A stretch of 64,000 nucleotides of DNA, from positions 1-64,000 of the forward strand of contig NVTV01000022.1 in assembly GCA_002401695.1 (NCBI GenBank), in the 5' to 3' direction. Under the pieces are notes generated by a model. It did no database searches. It saw nothing but the letters and a program-made list of their open reading frames with translations, and had not been told where the DNA came from. Within the stretch, counting starts at the first letter, position 1, and every line of letters starts with the position of its first letter. This DNA comes from Alphaproteobacteria bacterium (lineage in GTDB: Bacteria > Pseudomonadota > Alphaproteobacteria > Micavibrionales > Micavibrionaceae). Position numbers and translations under genes: made by a program. Below are positions 1 to 7,607 of the stretch, in pieces.

Positions 1-171
1 AACGGCACTGGCAAATACCGGCACGTTGCAATGCGTGGTGCCGGCCTTCTTCGGATTAACACCACCCGTGATGTTGGTGCCGTATTCCTGCATGCACTCG
101 GTCCAGAATGTGCCCTGCTTGCCGGTGATGCCCTGCACCAAGACTTTGTGTTCTCTACGACAGATATGCAT
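1..171 (-). CDS. Succinyl-CoA ligase alpha-like protein, N-terminal fragment
   Basis: This reading frame runs off the left edge and gives the first 57 residues only. It starts at an ATG preceded by CAGGAG. Residues 10-20 read [11 protein letters not shown], the glycine-rich CoA-binding signature of the alpha subunit of succinyl-CoA synthetase and related malate- or acyl-CoA ligases; a [12 protein letters not shown] stretch follows, where the family has GGVxPxKGGxxH. Such subunits join CoA to a carboxylic acid with ATP or GTP through a phosphohistidine. The specific substrate cannot be told from this fragment. It lies 60 bp after the parB-like stop, in the same direction, and looks more GC-rich than the parB gene. 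The family call is likely; whether it is island cargo or backbone is open. Confidence 0.72.
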   Translation of the reverse strand, partial: MHICRREHKVLVQGITGKQGTFWTECMQEYGTNITGGVNPKKAGTTHCNVPVFASAV

Positions 172-231
172 CACGAAACTCCTGCATTGGCGGCATCAGC
201 AGCCGCTTTACAGGCGGGGTATCGGGGGAGA

Positions 232-2022
232 CTAGGCCGCCTGTTTTCTCGGTGTGGGTTTGGCTTTAGTCGTTCGTTTGGCAAACAATTTCGCAATGCG
301 TTTCCAGTTTTGTGCGGGTGGACAACCGCTTGCTTCGCGGTAATGGGTGGCGGGGAATGCCGCCCATCTTGGGAGCCAATCGGGGTTTGCTTTGTCAACG
401 CCGTGACCCGCCATACGGTTTTTGATGATTTGCTTTTGGTTCTTGGCCGTGTCGGTGACGCACCCTTGGGCGGTTGATTTTCCTGCAATGTCGGCGACCA
501 TTTGATTGACCACACCTTTGTCGCGCAGGATGTCAAAGAAAGCATCGTCGGGTGACCAGTAATTGCCAAAGTCCGCGCCCGTTAGAACGCCAACGGCTTC
601 CACCGCGCCGCTATTAGTCGATAGGGTTTCGGCCATGCAGAATGTCATTATCCGCAAGACAGATTTATCATCTAGGTCGAGCAATCTCGCGAATACAGCA
701 TTCAAACTAAACATGCTCTCATAACGGTGATAGATTTGGGTGTCGTCTTTCTTTAATCCCAATAGCCCTGCTATCACTTTACGCTCTGCGGTAAGTTCTT
801 GTTCGGCCTTGGAGGTTTCCACGCTTATCTGCGTGGCTTCCTTGCGGGTGCTCTGCTCATCCTTGGAGACTTTCCAATGCCGTGAACCCGTAATCATATG
901 GGCAACAGACAATCGCAAAGCCATCTTGGGATGCTTTAGCAGTGCCGCTCGTGCAATGGAATGACGGTGCAAATTCATATACTCCGCCATCGGGCCTGAC
1001 ATTTCGGGGCGGGGTTTAGTGTCGGGTTTTTCTTGGCCGTTTTGCGTTTGGCGGTCTAACCGCCGCGCTTCGGCTTCCGGCATAAAGCCCTCATGGAATA
1101 TCACCTGCCCATCGTTCTTCACTTCGATATAGACATTGCCGCCTTGTGCCTTACTGCGCTCTACATGCTCCCATCCATAGAATGTTTGCCCCACATCACC
1201 AATGAATACGTTTTTCCAACCGTCTTTTTCGTATTGCTCTGCTTCCAGTGCGACAACGGTATTCTGGCATGACCAGAATAAAACAGGGTCTGCAAATTGG
1301 CCGTGCTCTCCAAATAAGTCTGTGATGATAGTCCCCTTATATTCCTCCATAGGAAATAGGGCTTTATCGGTGGTAATAAGACCACCGCCCGATAGCCAAG
1401 CCTTTAACTGCTCACCTTGGGGCGCGTAGTCGTCAGACTTGAATATCTTTAGCCATGCCGCCTGTTGTTTCTTACTCGCCATTGTCAGGGCGCGAATGGT
1501 GGCGGGGTTGATTTCTTCGTCCGTGTAAAGCTTGCGCAGTTGCGGCAGTAACGCGCCAAGGGCAAGCCGCTGTTTAACGGCGCGTTCAGTAATGCCAAAC
1601 ACGGCGGCGATCTCAGCAATGCTCTCGCCTTTATCAGCGAGTTTCTTAAACGCTTCGTATTGCTCCATTTCCGTAGGCGCAAGACGGGCGATGTTTTCTA
1701 AGATACTGGCTTCTAGTCCTTGGGCATCGTCGTCCGCGTCCATGATACAGCACGGCACGGGCGCAATATCGCCGCCATCATCTATAATAGCTTTCAAACA
1801 ATAGTACCGTCTGCGCCCTGCGATAATACCATAAGCATTTTTATTATCCTTGGTCGGCTCTGGCCGTACCAAGAGCGGCTGACGAATACCGCGCTGTTTT
1901 ACGCTCGGCAATATGTCCGATATATCGGGCGGTTTATTGCCCTTGGCCTTATGACGCATATTCAGTGTAGATATATGCAAATCCGTAAATACGATATGTT
2001 TCAAATCGAGTGGTTTAGTCAT
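232..2022 (-). CDS. ParB/RepB/Spo0J-family protein of a mobile element
   Basis: This 596-residue protein has a ParB N-terminal domain at about residues 8-115, including AGRRRYY and SILENIARLAPTEMEQYEAF, the family boxes for CTP and DNA handling. A KorB-type helix-turn-helix follows at about 130-160 (ESIAEIAAVFGITERAVKQR). The remaining 430 residues are an extension of unknown function. Chromosomal ParB is about 300 residues; long forms like this occur on plasmids and integrative conjugative elements, with roles in partition or regulation. It is the last of four co-directional genes beginning with ardA, and no parA is visible nearby. Family assignment is firm; the exact role is inferred. Confidence 0.9.
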   Translation of the reverse strand: MTKPLDLKHIVFTDLHISTLNMRHKAKGNKPPDISDILPSVKQRGIRQPLLVRPEPTKDNKNAYGIIAGRRRYYCLKAIIDDGGDIAPVPCCIMDADDDAQGLEASILENIARLAPTEMEQYEAFKKLADKGESIAEIAAVFGITERAVKQRLALGALLPQLRKLYTDEEINPATIRALTMASKKQQAAWLKIFKSDDYAPQGEQLKAWLSGGGLITTDKALFPMEEYKGTIITDLFGEHGQFADPVLFWSCQNTVVALEAEQYEKDGWKNVFIGDVGQTFYGWEHVERSKAQGGNVYIEVKNDGQVIFHEGFMPEAEARRLDRQTQNGQEKPDTKPRPEMSGPMAEYMNLHRHSIARAALLKHPKMALRLSVAHMITGSRHWKVSKDEQSTRKEATQISVETSKAEQELTAERKVIAGLLGLKKDDTQIYHRYESMFSLNAVFARLLDLDDKSVLRIMTFCMAETLSTNSGAVEAVGVLTGADFGNYWSPDDAFFDILRDKGVVNQMVADIAGKSTAQGCVTDTAKNQKQIIKNRMAGHGVDKANPDWLPRWAAFPATHYREASGCPPAQNWKRIAKLFAKRTTKAKPTPRKQAA

Positions 2023-2033
2023 GGCGTAGTCTC

Positions 2034-2309
2034 CTATTTTGCCGTTTGGGTTTTGGGTGATGGGGTAGAATTTATAAAATCTATTAGGTCAATTTGGGCG
2101 CGTCCAACTTCATCAAACATGCCGATGTCGCACGGTTTTTGCTGTGCGTTCGGGTTCCGCTTGGGGGTCATGGGATGGCATGTTCGGGCGGTAAGTGTCT
2201 CGCTAAGGGTGATGGGACGCACTCCATCTATTAGGGTTTGGATTCCGACTTCGGTTTGTTCAAATTTGGGTTTGGCACTCATGCCGCACTCTCGCACAAT
2301 AGAACGCAA
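2034..2309 (-). CDS. Hypothetical protein, mobile-element operon
   Basis: This 91-residue protein is of unknown family. It overlaps the 3' end of the upstream gene by 31 bp and ends 12 bp before the parB-like start, so it probably belongs to the same transcript. No signal peptide, membrane segment or known motif is visible. An internal start may be the true one given the large overlap. It is kept as a gene because it fills the operon gap in frame. Confidence 0.5.
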   Translation of the reverse strand: MRSIVRECGMSAKPKFEQTEVGIQTLIDGVRPITLSETLTARTCHPMTPKRNPNAQQKPCDIGMFDEVGRAQIDLIDFINSTPSPKTQTAK

Positions 2310-2764
2310 AGCCGTTCCCGTTCAGCCTTTGCCGCGTCCAGTGCTTCGGATAGCAGTTCATTTGCGACTTGGGATAAGTAGGCATTATCACTATCGGGGT
2401 AATTGGCTTCTATTCCCCAAAGGCTCGCCGCATGGTCTGTGATAATGGTTTCGTCAATGCTGACAGATAGGATAATGCCGCAATAAAACCATTCGTCATT
2501 TAGCCATGCAGCCATAACGGACTCGGCCTTGGCTTGCTGTTGTTCAAACCGCTTACGCCATCCATTCCCCGCGCCGATAAACCCTGCGGCCTTGGGGTCA
2601 AGGCTAGGCCAAAAGCCGTCTTGGCGTTCGTCGGGTTTGTCGGGCGTGTCGTCGTGGGCAATTCTTGCCATGACGGTATAGTCTCCCGCGTCCATATTTA
2701 TGCTGTCGTCAAGGCAGACATAGGGTAAAAACTGCTCGCTAAATTCTGGTTCTCGCGCTCCCAT
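2279..2764 (-). CDS. Hypothetical protein, mobile-element operon
   Basis: This 161-residue acidic protein has no motif I can name. It starts 1 bp after the ardA stop and runs into the next gene, as expected for a co-translated accessory gene of a conjugative element. The C-terminal third is predicted helical (LSEALDAAKAERERL). There is no signal peptide or membrane segment, so it is probably cytoplasmic. Function is unknown. Confidence 0.65.
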   Translation of the reverse strand: MGAREPEFSEQFLPYVCLDDSINMDAGDYTVMARIAHDDTPDKPDERQDGFWPSLDPKAAGFIGAGNGWRKRFEQQQAKAESVMAAWLNDEWFYCGIILSVSIDETIITDHAASLWGIEANYPDSDNAYLSQVANELLSEALDAAKAERERLCVLLCESAA

Positions 2765-2765
2765 C

Positions 2766-3359
2766 TTAGTTATTCCAGAAAACGTGAATTTCTTTATAGC
2801 CTGTCTCTATTGTGAAAACATCGCCGTTCATTTCCATGTCCCGCGCCATGGATTTATAGTCGATATAATATTTGAGGGTTTTCGGAATTTTGGTAGTACT
2901 CTCGGTGAGTTCCTCGGCAAAATCCGCTAGGCTTTCATATTCGCCGTTGTATCGTTCTAAGGCTGACTCTGCGTCTTCAATATCGCCGCCGTAGTTTTCG
3001 AGTAGCTTGCCGCCAAAGCCAGAGCAATTCCCGATAAATTCGGCAATCTCGACTACACGGGCAAAGCTGTCATATTCGTTGATGGTAACCCCGTCGAAAT
3101 TCTCGTAATCGTGAATTGCCCATTCTTCAGCATTGGGGATGGGTGAGGTTTTGAGAATACCGCACACCGCATCTTGTATGCTCTCCTCGTCCTCCACGTC
3201 TATCCATGCGCCGTGTAAGTGGCCGTTATTGTAAGCGGCAAGGCAAGCTACATAGATTCTAGGGGTATCAGGGGTTAGTGCGAAAGGTGCGGCTAGGCTT
3301 GTATTGTTATGGGTTGTTGGTTGGGTTTGGTTCGGTGTTTCGGCTCTCAGTTCGGTCAT
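2766..3359 (-). CDS. ardA: Antirestriction protein ArdA
   Basis: This 197-residue, strongly acidic protein matches the ArdA family: RIYVACLAAYNNGHLHGAWI near residue 34 is the family opening, followed by the HDYENFDG region and an acidic helical C-terminal half. ArdA proteins mimic about 40 bp of B-form DNA and block type I restriction enzymes, protecting incoming mobile DNA during transfer. The first 30 residues, rich in Thr and Asn, look like a non-conserved extension, so an internal start is possible. It is the first gene of the minus-strand operon that ends with the parB-like gene. Its presence supports a conjugative origin for the island. Confidence 0.9.
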   Translation of the reverse strand: MTELRAETPNQTQPTTHNNTSLAAPFALTPDTPRIYVACLAAYNNGHLHGAWIDVEDEESIQDAVCGILKTSPIPNAEEWAIHDYENFDGVTINEYDSFARVVEIAEFIGNCSGFGGKLLENYGGDIEDAESALERYNGEYESLADFAEELTESTTKIPKTLKYYIDYKSMARDMEMNGDVFTIETGYKEIHVFWNN

Positions 3360-3402
3360 GGGGCAGTCTCCTCTTTTTTCCGCACCAGCCTCCGCCGGAA
3401 GG

Positions 3403-3559
3403 GCGGGGATGGGCGGCTAAGAGGCCCGTCTAGCGGGGCGCACAAGGGCGCGGGGCAAGGGTTTTGGTAGGAGAATGGGGAACGAACTATACGCACATAA
3501 AGCCAAAGCCCTTGCGCCGTGACCGCGCCCTGCTATCAGGGCCGCCCGCCCATCCCCGC
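3403..3559. repeat. Nested GC-rich inverted repeat between ardA and the metal genes
   Basis: The non-coding stretch 3360-3689 contains a nested dyad. The outer arms are a perfect 14-bp match (3403-3416, GCGGGGATGGGCGG, with its reverse complement at 3546-3559). Inner arms pair CAAGGGTTTTGG at 3456-3467 with CCAAAGCCCTTG at 3503-3514, and GGGCGCGG at 3446-3453 with CCGCGCCC at 3523-3530. It is clearly more GC-rich than the flanking DNA. It could be an ardA control region, a single-strand promoter or a transfer or replication origin. No other feature was seen in the rest of this gap. Confidence 0.7.
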
Positions 3560-3689
3560 ACTTTCGAAAGAGGCGCTAATGATGTGGAGATTTAATGAAT
3601 AAGGATGTGTAGAATATTATTTGGTAAAAACTAAGGGATAGCTCTAGGCTTTGCGTATCATAAGTATAAATAAATTATTGGAGAAAATA

Positions 3690-4175
3690 ATGACTAATTT
3701 CACAAAACTATCTGCTCTTATACTTGGCGGGTCCCTTCTGACTTTGGCGGCATGTAGCACTGCCACACCCGCGCAATCAGCGAAAGGTGCCGAGCCGAAT
3801 ATGCAAGCAAAACATCAAATGATGAACGGCGAGCATAGGAACATGATGCAGCAGATGAAAATGGACCATGACATGATGTCAAAAATGGATATGTCTAAAA
3901 TGGACACATCAAAGCTTTCAGCTGAATGCCAAACCATGGTCTCGAAAATGAAAACCAAAATGGCGGACAAACATAAAGATGGCAGTATGCACTCTGGCAT
4001 GAAGGATCATGACATGTCTAAAATGAAAGACCATGATATGTCAAAAATGAAGAATAATAAAGACCATGATATGGGCATGATGAATGACCATGATTCCGAA
4101 AAAATGAAAGCTAAAATGGCCACGCACAAACAGTGTATGGCTGAAATGAAAGAGGCTATGCCCCACAGTCATTAG
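3690..4175 (+). CDS. Met/His-rich metal-binding lipoprotein
   Basis: This 161-residue protein starts at the ATG at 3690, preceded by GGAG; an upstream in-frame ATG at 3651 lacks a ribosome site and would bury the signal peptide. Residues 1-22 form a lipoprotein signal ending LTLAAC, with Cys as the lipidated residue. The mature part consists mainly of DHDMSKMK-type repeats and other Met, His and Lys runs, suited to binding Cu(I) or Ag(I) in the periplasm. It lies upstream of cusCBA and ends in a strong hairpin. Metal binding is inferred from composition; no named family was recognised. Confidence 0.85.
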   Translation: MTNFTKLSALILGGSLLTLAACSTATPAQSAKGAEPNMQAKHQMMNGEHRNMMQQMKMDHDMMSKMDMSKMDTSKLSAECQTMVSKMKTKMADKHKDGSMHSGMKDHDMSKMKDHDMSKMKNNKDHDMGMMNDHDSEKMKAKMATHKQCMAEMKEAMPHSH

Positions 4176-4184
4176 TCTCTTGCA

Positions 4185-4238
4185 CAATTGGGTATGGTGC
4201 TAGGTGCCCCCTCTCACCTGCGTCGCCATACCCAATTG
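4185..4238 (+). terminator. Long stem-loop after the lipoprotein gene
   Basis: A 13-bp perfect stem (CAATTGGGTATGG at 4185-4197 with its complement at 4226-4238) encloses a loop that holds a smaller AGGTG/CACCT stem. CTTTAATT follows. It starts 9 bp after the stop codon. It probably ends or attenuates transcription; the T-run is weak, so a role in mRNA stability is an alternative. Confidence 0.65.
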
Positions 4239-4265
4239 CTTTAATTAAAAAATATATTAAGTCAT

Positions 4266-4706
4266 ATGAGCCTATTTACACCACATAACCGTAAATCTAC
4301 ATGGAACGCTCTCTTGCGTTTTCTCGTTGTACTTGCCTTTGTCTTTTCTACGCCGGCATTGGCTGGGGCGAGTAAGCACGCAGCATCCCGCACAACACCA
4401 ATGGCTGAGCAGATGCAAGCGGGCGGGCGTACTGACACACATGTTAAAATGGGCACCAAGCAAGATTGCGAACACATGGATAAGAACACATCCAATGATT
4501 GCTGCGAAGATGGGGGCGATATGCATTGCCGTGATGACGAAAGCTGTAAAACGATTTGCACAGGGGCTGGGTTTAATTTGTCACCAGCCGTCCTTGGTAC
4601 GCCTAGTAATATACGGCAATTTTCAATGTTTGTCAGGTGCTCACCTAATCAACTTTTAACACGCGGCATAAGCCCACAGCTAAGTGCTCCGCCTCCGCGA
4701 GCATAA
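4266..4706 (+). CDS. Small secreted Cys/His-rich hypothetical protein
   Basis: This 146-residue protein has an N-terminal hydrophobic segment (LLRFLVVLAFVFSTPALAGA) typical of a Sec signal cleaved near residue 34. The mature part has a cluster of Cys, His and Met between about residues 68 and 100 (CCEDGG, MHCRDDESCKTIC), which suggests metal binding in the periplasm. It resembles the small proteins often found at the head of copper-resistance operons, such as the CopL or DUF2946 types, but I cannot assign it firmly. It lies 80 bp before cusC. No clear ribosome site precedes the ATG, so the start is uncertain. Confidence 0.6.
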   Translation: MSLFTPHNRKSTWNALLRFLVVLAFVFSTPALAGASKHAASRTTPMAEQMQAGGRTDTHVKMGTKQDCEHMDKNTSNDCCEDGGDMHCRDDESCKTICTGAGFNLSPAVLGTPSNIRQFSMFVRCSPNQLLTRGISPQLSAPPPRA

Positions 4707-4786
4707 ACTTATGACAACAGCGCTCTCGCGCAAAGATGTGAGCATTTCTCACAACACGTTAATTTATCTCCAATGAGGAAAACCCA

Positions 4787-6052
4787 ATGTCTCGTCAATA
4801 TTTGCCTTCAATGGCGGCTCTCTTTTTGGGCATAAACATCCTACTTTATAGCGGCGCGGCTAGCGCTCAAATATCTGGCTCGCAATTGCCTTTAACTTTG
4901 CCGGAAACGGTCAACATTGCTTTAAATGCTAACGACCCAAGCGTTGCTCTATGGGAACAAGAGGCTTTAGCATTTGAAGATCGTGCCATAGCAGATAGTC
5001 AACTGCCAGATCCAACGCTTAGAGTTGGTATTGCCAATTTTCCGCTTTCGAGTTTCGATTATAACCGTGAAGCCATGACCCAGCTTAAATTTGGCATAAA
5101 TCAAAAATTTCCCAAAGGACAAACCTTGTCTTTGACGCGAGATAAACGCACGGCACAGGCGCAAACATCGCGTGCGCAAAAAATACTGCGGGAGCGCCAA
5201 ATCGTCCTGGACGCACGCCTTTCGTGGCTGGAGCTTTACTATTGGCGCGAGGCACGCAGTCTAACCTTAGAGAGCCAGCAAAAAGTAAGCGAGCTTGGCG
5301 GCGTGGCTGAAGCCGTTTTTGCGAGCGGGCGGTCTTCCTTGCAAGATGTTTTGCGTGTAGAACTTGAAACAACGGCGCTCGGTACAAAACTGATCGATAT
5401 TGACCGCCATTCAGATATTGCACGCGCCAATTTGGAACGGTTACTCGGACGGTTTGACGGAGCTCGTGAGCTTGCTACACATTTTCCCATATTGCCATCA
5501 ATAAGGAGTGAAGGAGAGATCAGAGATAAATTAGCACGTCATCCGTCTATCCAGGTTTTAAATGCTCTTGTTGAGACAAGAAGCCGTGATATCGATATTG
5601 CCCAAGAGCAATACAAACCAGGTTTTTCCGTAGACGCAAGCTACGGACTAAGGGATTCCCGCTCGGATTTTGGCTCACTTGGTGTTTCGGTATCCCTGCC
5701 ATTGTTTTCAAAAAAGAACAAAGATTATGCACTCAGCGCTGCGAAACGCATGCGCGCATCGCAGATTTTAGGCCGCGACGCGCAGACCTTAGAATTAGAG
5801 CGTTCTTTGCGGCGTGAATGGGCCGGCTATACTCGGCTCGGCGAACGTATAACGCTTTATGAAACTGATGTGTTGGCGCGCGCGGGAGAAACACGAGACG
5901 CCGCCATGATTGCTTATGGCAATAAACTGGCGGATTTTTCAGAATTGGTACGCGCCGAATTGGCGGTGCTGGACATCGAACTTACCTTGGCAAGGCTACG
6001 CATCGACCGCGCCGCCGCCCAGGCCAATCTTTTATATTTAAACGGAGAGTAA
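4787..6052 (+). CDS. cusC: TolC-family outer-membrane channel of a Cus-type efflux pump
   Basis: This 421-residue protein with a signal peptide (cleavage after SGAASAQ) is the outer-membrane duct of a tripartite heavy-metal efflux system. The mature chain shows the two long helical hairpins of the OEP fold (PF02321), rich in Ala, Leu, Arg and Glu, with the common LPLTLPETVNIAL opening. A good ribosome site (GAGGA) sits 9 bp upstream. The gene ends 1 bp before cusB, so translation is coupled. The partner identity (Cu/Ag rather than Co/Zn/Cd) is inferred from the adaptor and pump that follow. Confidence 0.9.
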   Translation: MSRQYLPSMAALFLGINILLYSGAASAQISGSQLPLTLPETVNIALNANDPSVALWEQEALAFEDRAIADSQLPDPTLRVGIANFPLSSFDYNREAMTQLKFGINQKFPKGQTLSLTRDKRTAQAQTSRAQKILRERQIVLDARLSWLELYYWREARSLTLESQQKVSELGGVAEAVFASGRSSLQDVLRVELETTALGTKLIDIDRHSDIARANLERLLGRFDGARELATHFPILPSIRSEGEIRDKLARHPSIQVLNALVETRSRDIDIAQEQYKPGFSVDASYGLRDSRSDFGSLGVSVSLPLFSKKNKDYALSAAKRMRASQILGRDAQTLELERSLRREWAGYTRLGERITLYETDVLARAGETRDAAMIAYGNKLADFSELVRAELAVLDIELTLARLRIDRAAAQANLLYLNGE

Positions 6053-6053
6053 A

Positions 6054-7607
6054 ATGAGTGCTTCAAAAACCATTCTATTGGTCACAATTTTCGGCCTGGG
6101 CATCGGTGCAGGTGTTATCGGTAGCAAATTTATTGGCGGTGGGAACTCAGCGTCACAACAGGCGCAAGCCGAGGCTGAGGAAAAACCCCTCTATTGGTCT
6201 GCGCCAATGGACAAAAGCTTTCGCAGCGATAATCCGGGCAAATCACCTATGGGCATGGATTTAATCCCGGTTTATGCGGACAAGAACGACATGGGCGATG
6301 ATCGCAACCTAGTGCGTATCAATCCGACCGTTGAAAATAATATTGGTGTGCGGACGGCTTATGTCACCACGACGAACGCAAAGCCCATAATCGAAACCGT
6401 TGGCACGATACAAATTGATGATGACAATACATCAGTTGTTGATGTTCGTACGGAGGGTTGGATTGAAAACATGCCCGTCAAAGCCATTGGCGATGAGGTA
6501 AGAAAGGGCCAGCTCTTATTTCAAATCTATTCGCGGCCATTGGTCAGTGCCCAAGATGAATATTTACAAGCGTTTAAAATGGGGCGAGAGAATCTCATCA
6601 ATGCCACAAGCTCCCGCCTTATCTCGCTTGGCATGAGCAAGTGGGAAATAGACCAGCTTCGAAAAAAAGGGGTTTCTATCCGACTTATGAATATTTATGC
6701 CCCGCGCTCTGGCATCGTGATGCAGATGGGGGCTGGTGAGGGCGGCTTTGTTAAGCCGGGTATGACTGTGCTTAAAATCGCATCCTTAAAAACTGTTTGG
6801 GCGATTGCCGATGTGTTCGCAGATCAGGTGCATCAGGTACGCCCCGGCCAAGCCGTGTATATGCGCCTGAGCGGGGTGCCTGGCCGTGAATGGTTAGGCA
6901 AAGTTGATTATATATACCCCACCGTGAACGCGAAAGCTCGCACTGTGCAAGTGCGCGTCAGTTTTGACAATAAAGACGGGCTTCTACGCCCTGATATGTT
7001 TGCAAGGCTTACCATTCAAACCAATACTGATACACCAGATATGAGTATATCCGAAACGATGATTATTCCGCGTGAAGCCTTGATTAGAACCGGACGCACC
7101 GAGCGCGTTATTATCGCTTTGGGAAATGGTCAATACCAACCTGCCAAAGTGGTTTCTGGTCAAGAAATCGGCGACAATATCGAGATATTGTCTGGCCTGC
7201 GCGCACGCGAAAAAATTGTGGTGTCTTCTCAGTTTTTGATCGATAGCGAAGCCAGCCTACGCGGCACCCTACTCAGACTTACGCCGAATGATGACAGCAT
7301 TGAAAATATGAGCACAAAAATGCCGCCAGAAGACGCAAAGGGCATGGGTACAATTATTTCTTTGATGTCTGAACACGGCATGGTGACCCTTCAACATGGC
7401 CCCATAGAAGCACTTGATTGGCCGTCTATGGCCATGTCGTTTATAACCAAGCCAGAATATCTCCAAGGCCTTAAGGAAGGTGATCAAGCCAGCTTCACTG
7501 TTTTGGGCAAGCCTTATGAAAACGGTAATTATGTACTCTCGGCAATCGAGAAAATGGACATGAGCCAAAAAAGTAACAAAGAGAGTAATAAGGAGAACGG
7601 ACAATGA
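6054..7607 (+). CDS. cusB: CusB-type periplasmic adaptor with HMBD and CusF-like domains
   Basis: This 517-residue membrane-fusion protein joins pump to outer-membrane channel. An N-terminal anchor covers residues 5-25. Residues 47-74 are a short heavy-metal-binding domain (YWSAPMDKSF, then SPMGMDLIPVY). The barrel-sandwich and beta-barrel adaptor core occupies about 95-395. The C-terminal 90 residues form a fused CusF-like domain with the H-W-M-M set (LQHGPIEALDWPSMAMSF), where CusF uses His, Trp and two Met to hold Cu(I) or Ag(I). The metallochaperone is therefore built into the adaptor instead of being a separate gene. It overlaps cusA by 4 bp. Confidence 0.93.
   Translation: MSASKTILLVTIFGLGIGAGVIGSKFIGGGNSASQQAQAEAEEKPLYWSAPMDKSFRSDNPGKSPMGMDLIPVYADKNDMGDDRNLVRINPTVENNIGVRTAYVTTTNAKPIIETVGTIQIDDDNTSVVDVRTEGWIENMPVKAIGDEVRKGQLLFQIYSRPLVSAQDEYLQAFKMGRENLINATSSRLISLGMSKWEIDQLRKKGVSIRLMNIYAPRSGIVMQMGAGEGGFVKPGMTVLKIASLKTVWAIADVFADQVHQVRPGQAVYMRLSGVPGREWLGKVDYIYPTVNAKARTVQVRVSFDNKDGLLRPDMFARLTIQTNTDTPDMSISETMIIPREALIRTGRTERVIIALGNGQYQPAKVVSGQEIGDNIEILSGLRAREKIVVSSQFLIDSEASLRGTLLRLTPNDDSIENMSTKMPPEDAKGMGTIISLMSEHGMVTLQHGPIEALDWPSMAMSFITKPEYLQGLKEGDQASFTVLGKPYENGNYVLSAIEKMDMSQKSNKESNKENGQ

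Noticed and set aside
31-477. Open frames on the plus strand at the left edge (up to 148 codons)
   Set aside because: They are opposite to the CoA-ligase-like and ParB-like genes, which have clear family motifs; composition is of shadow type and no ribosome site is seen.
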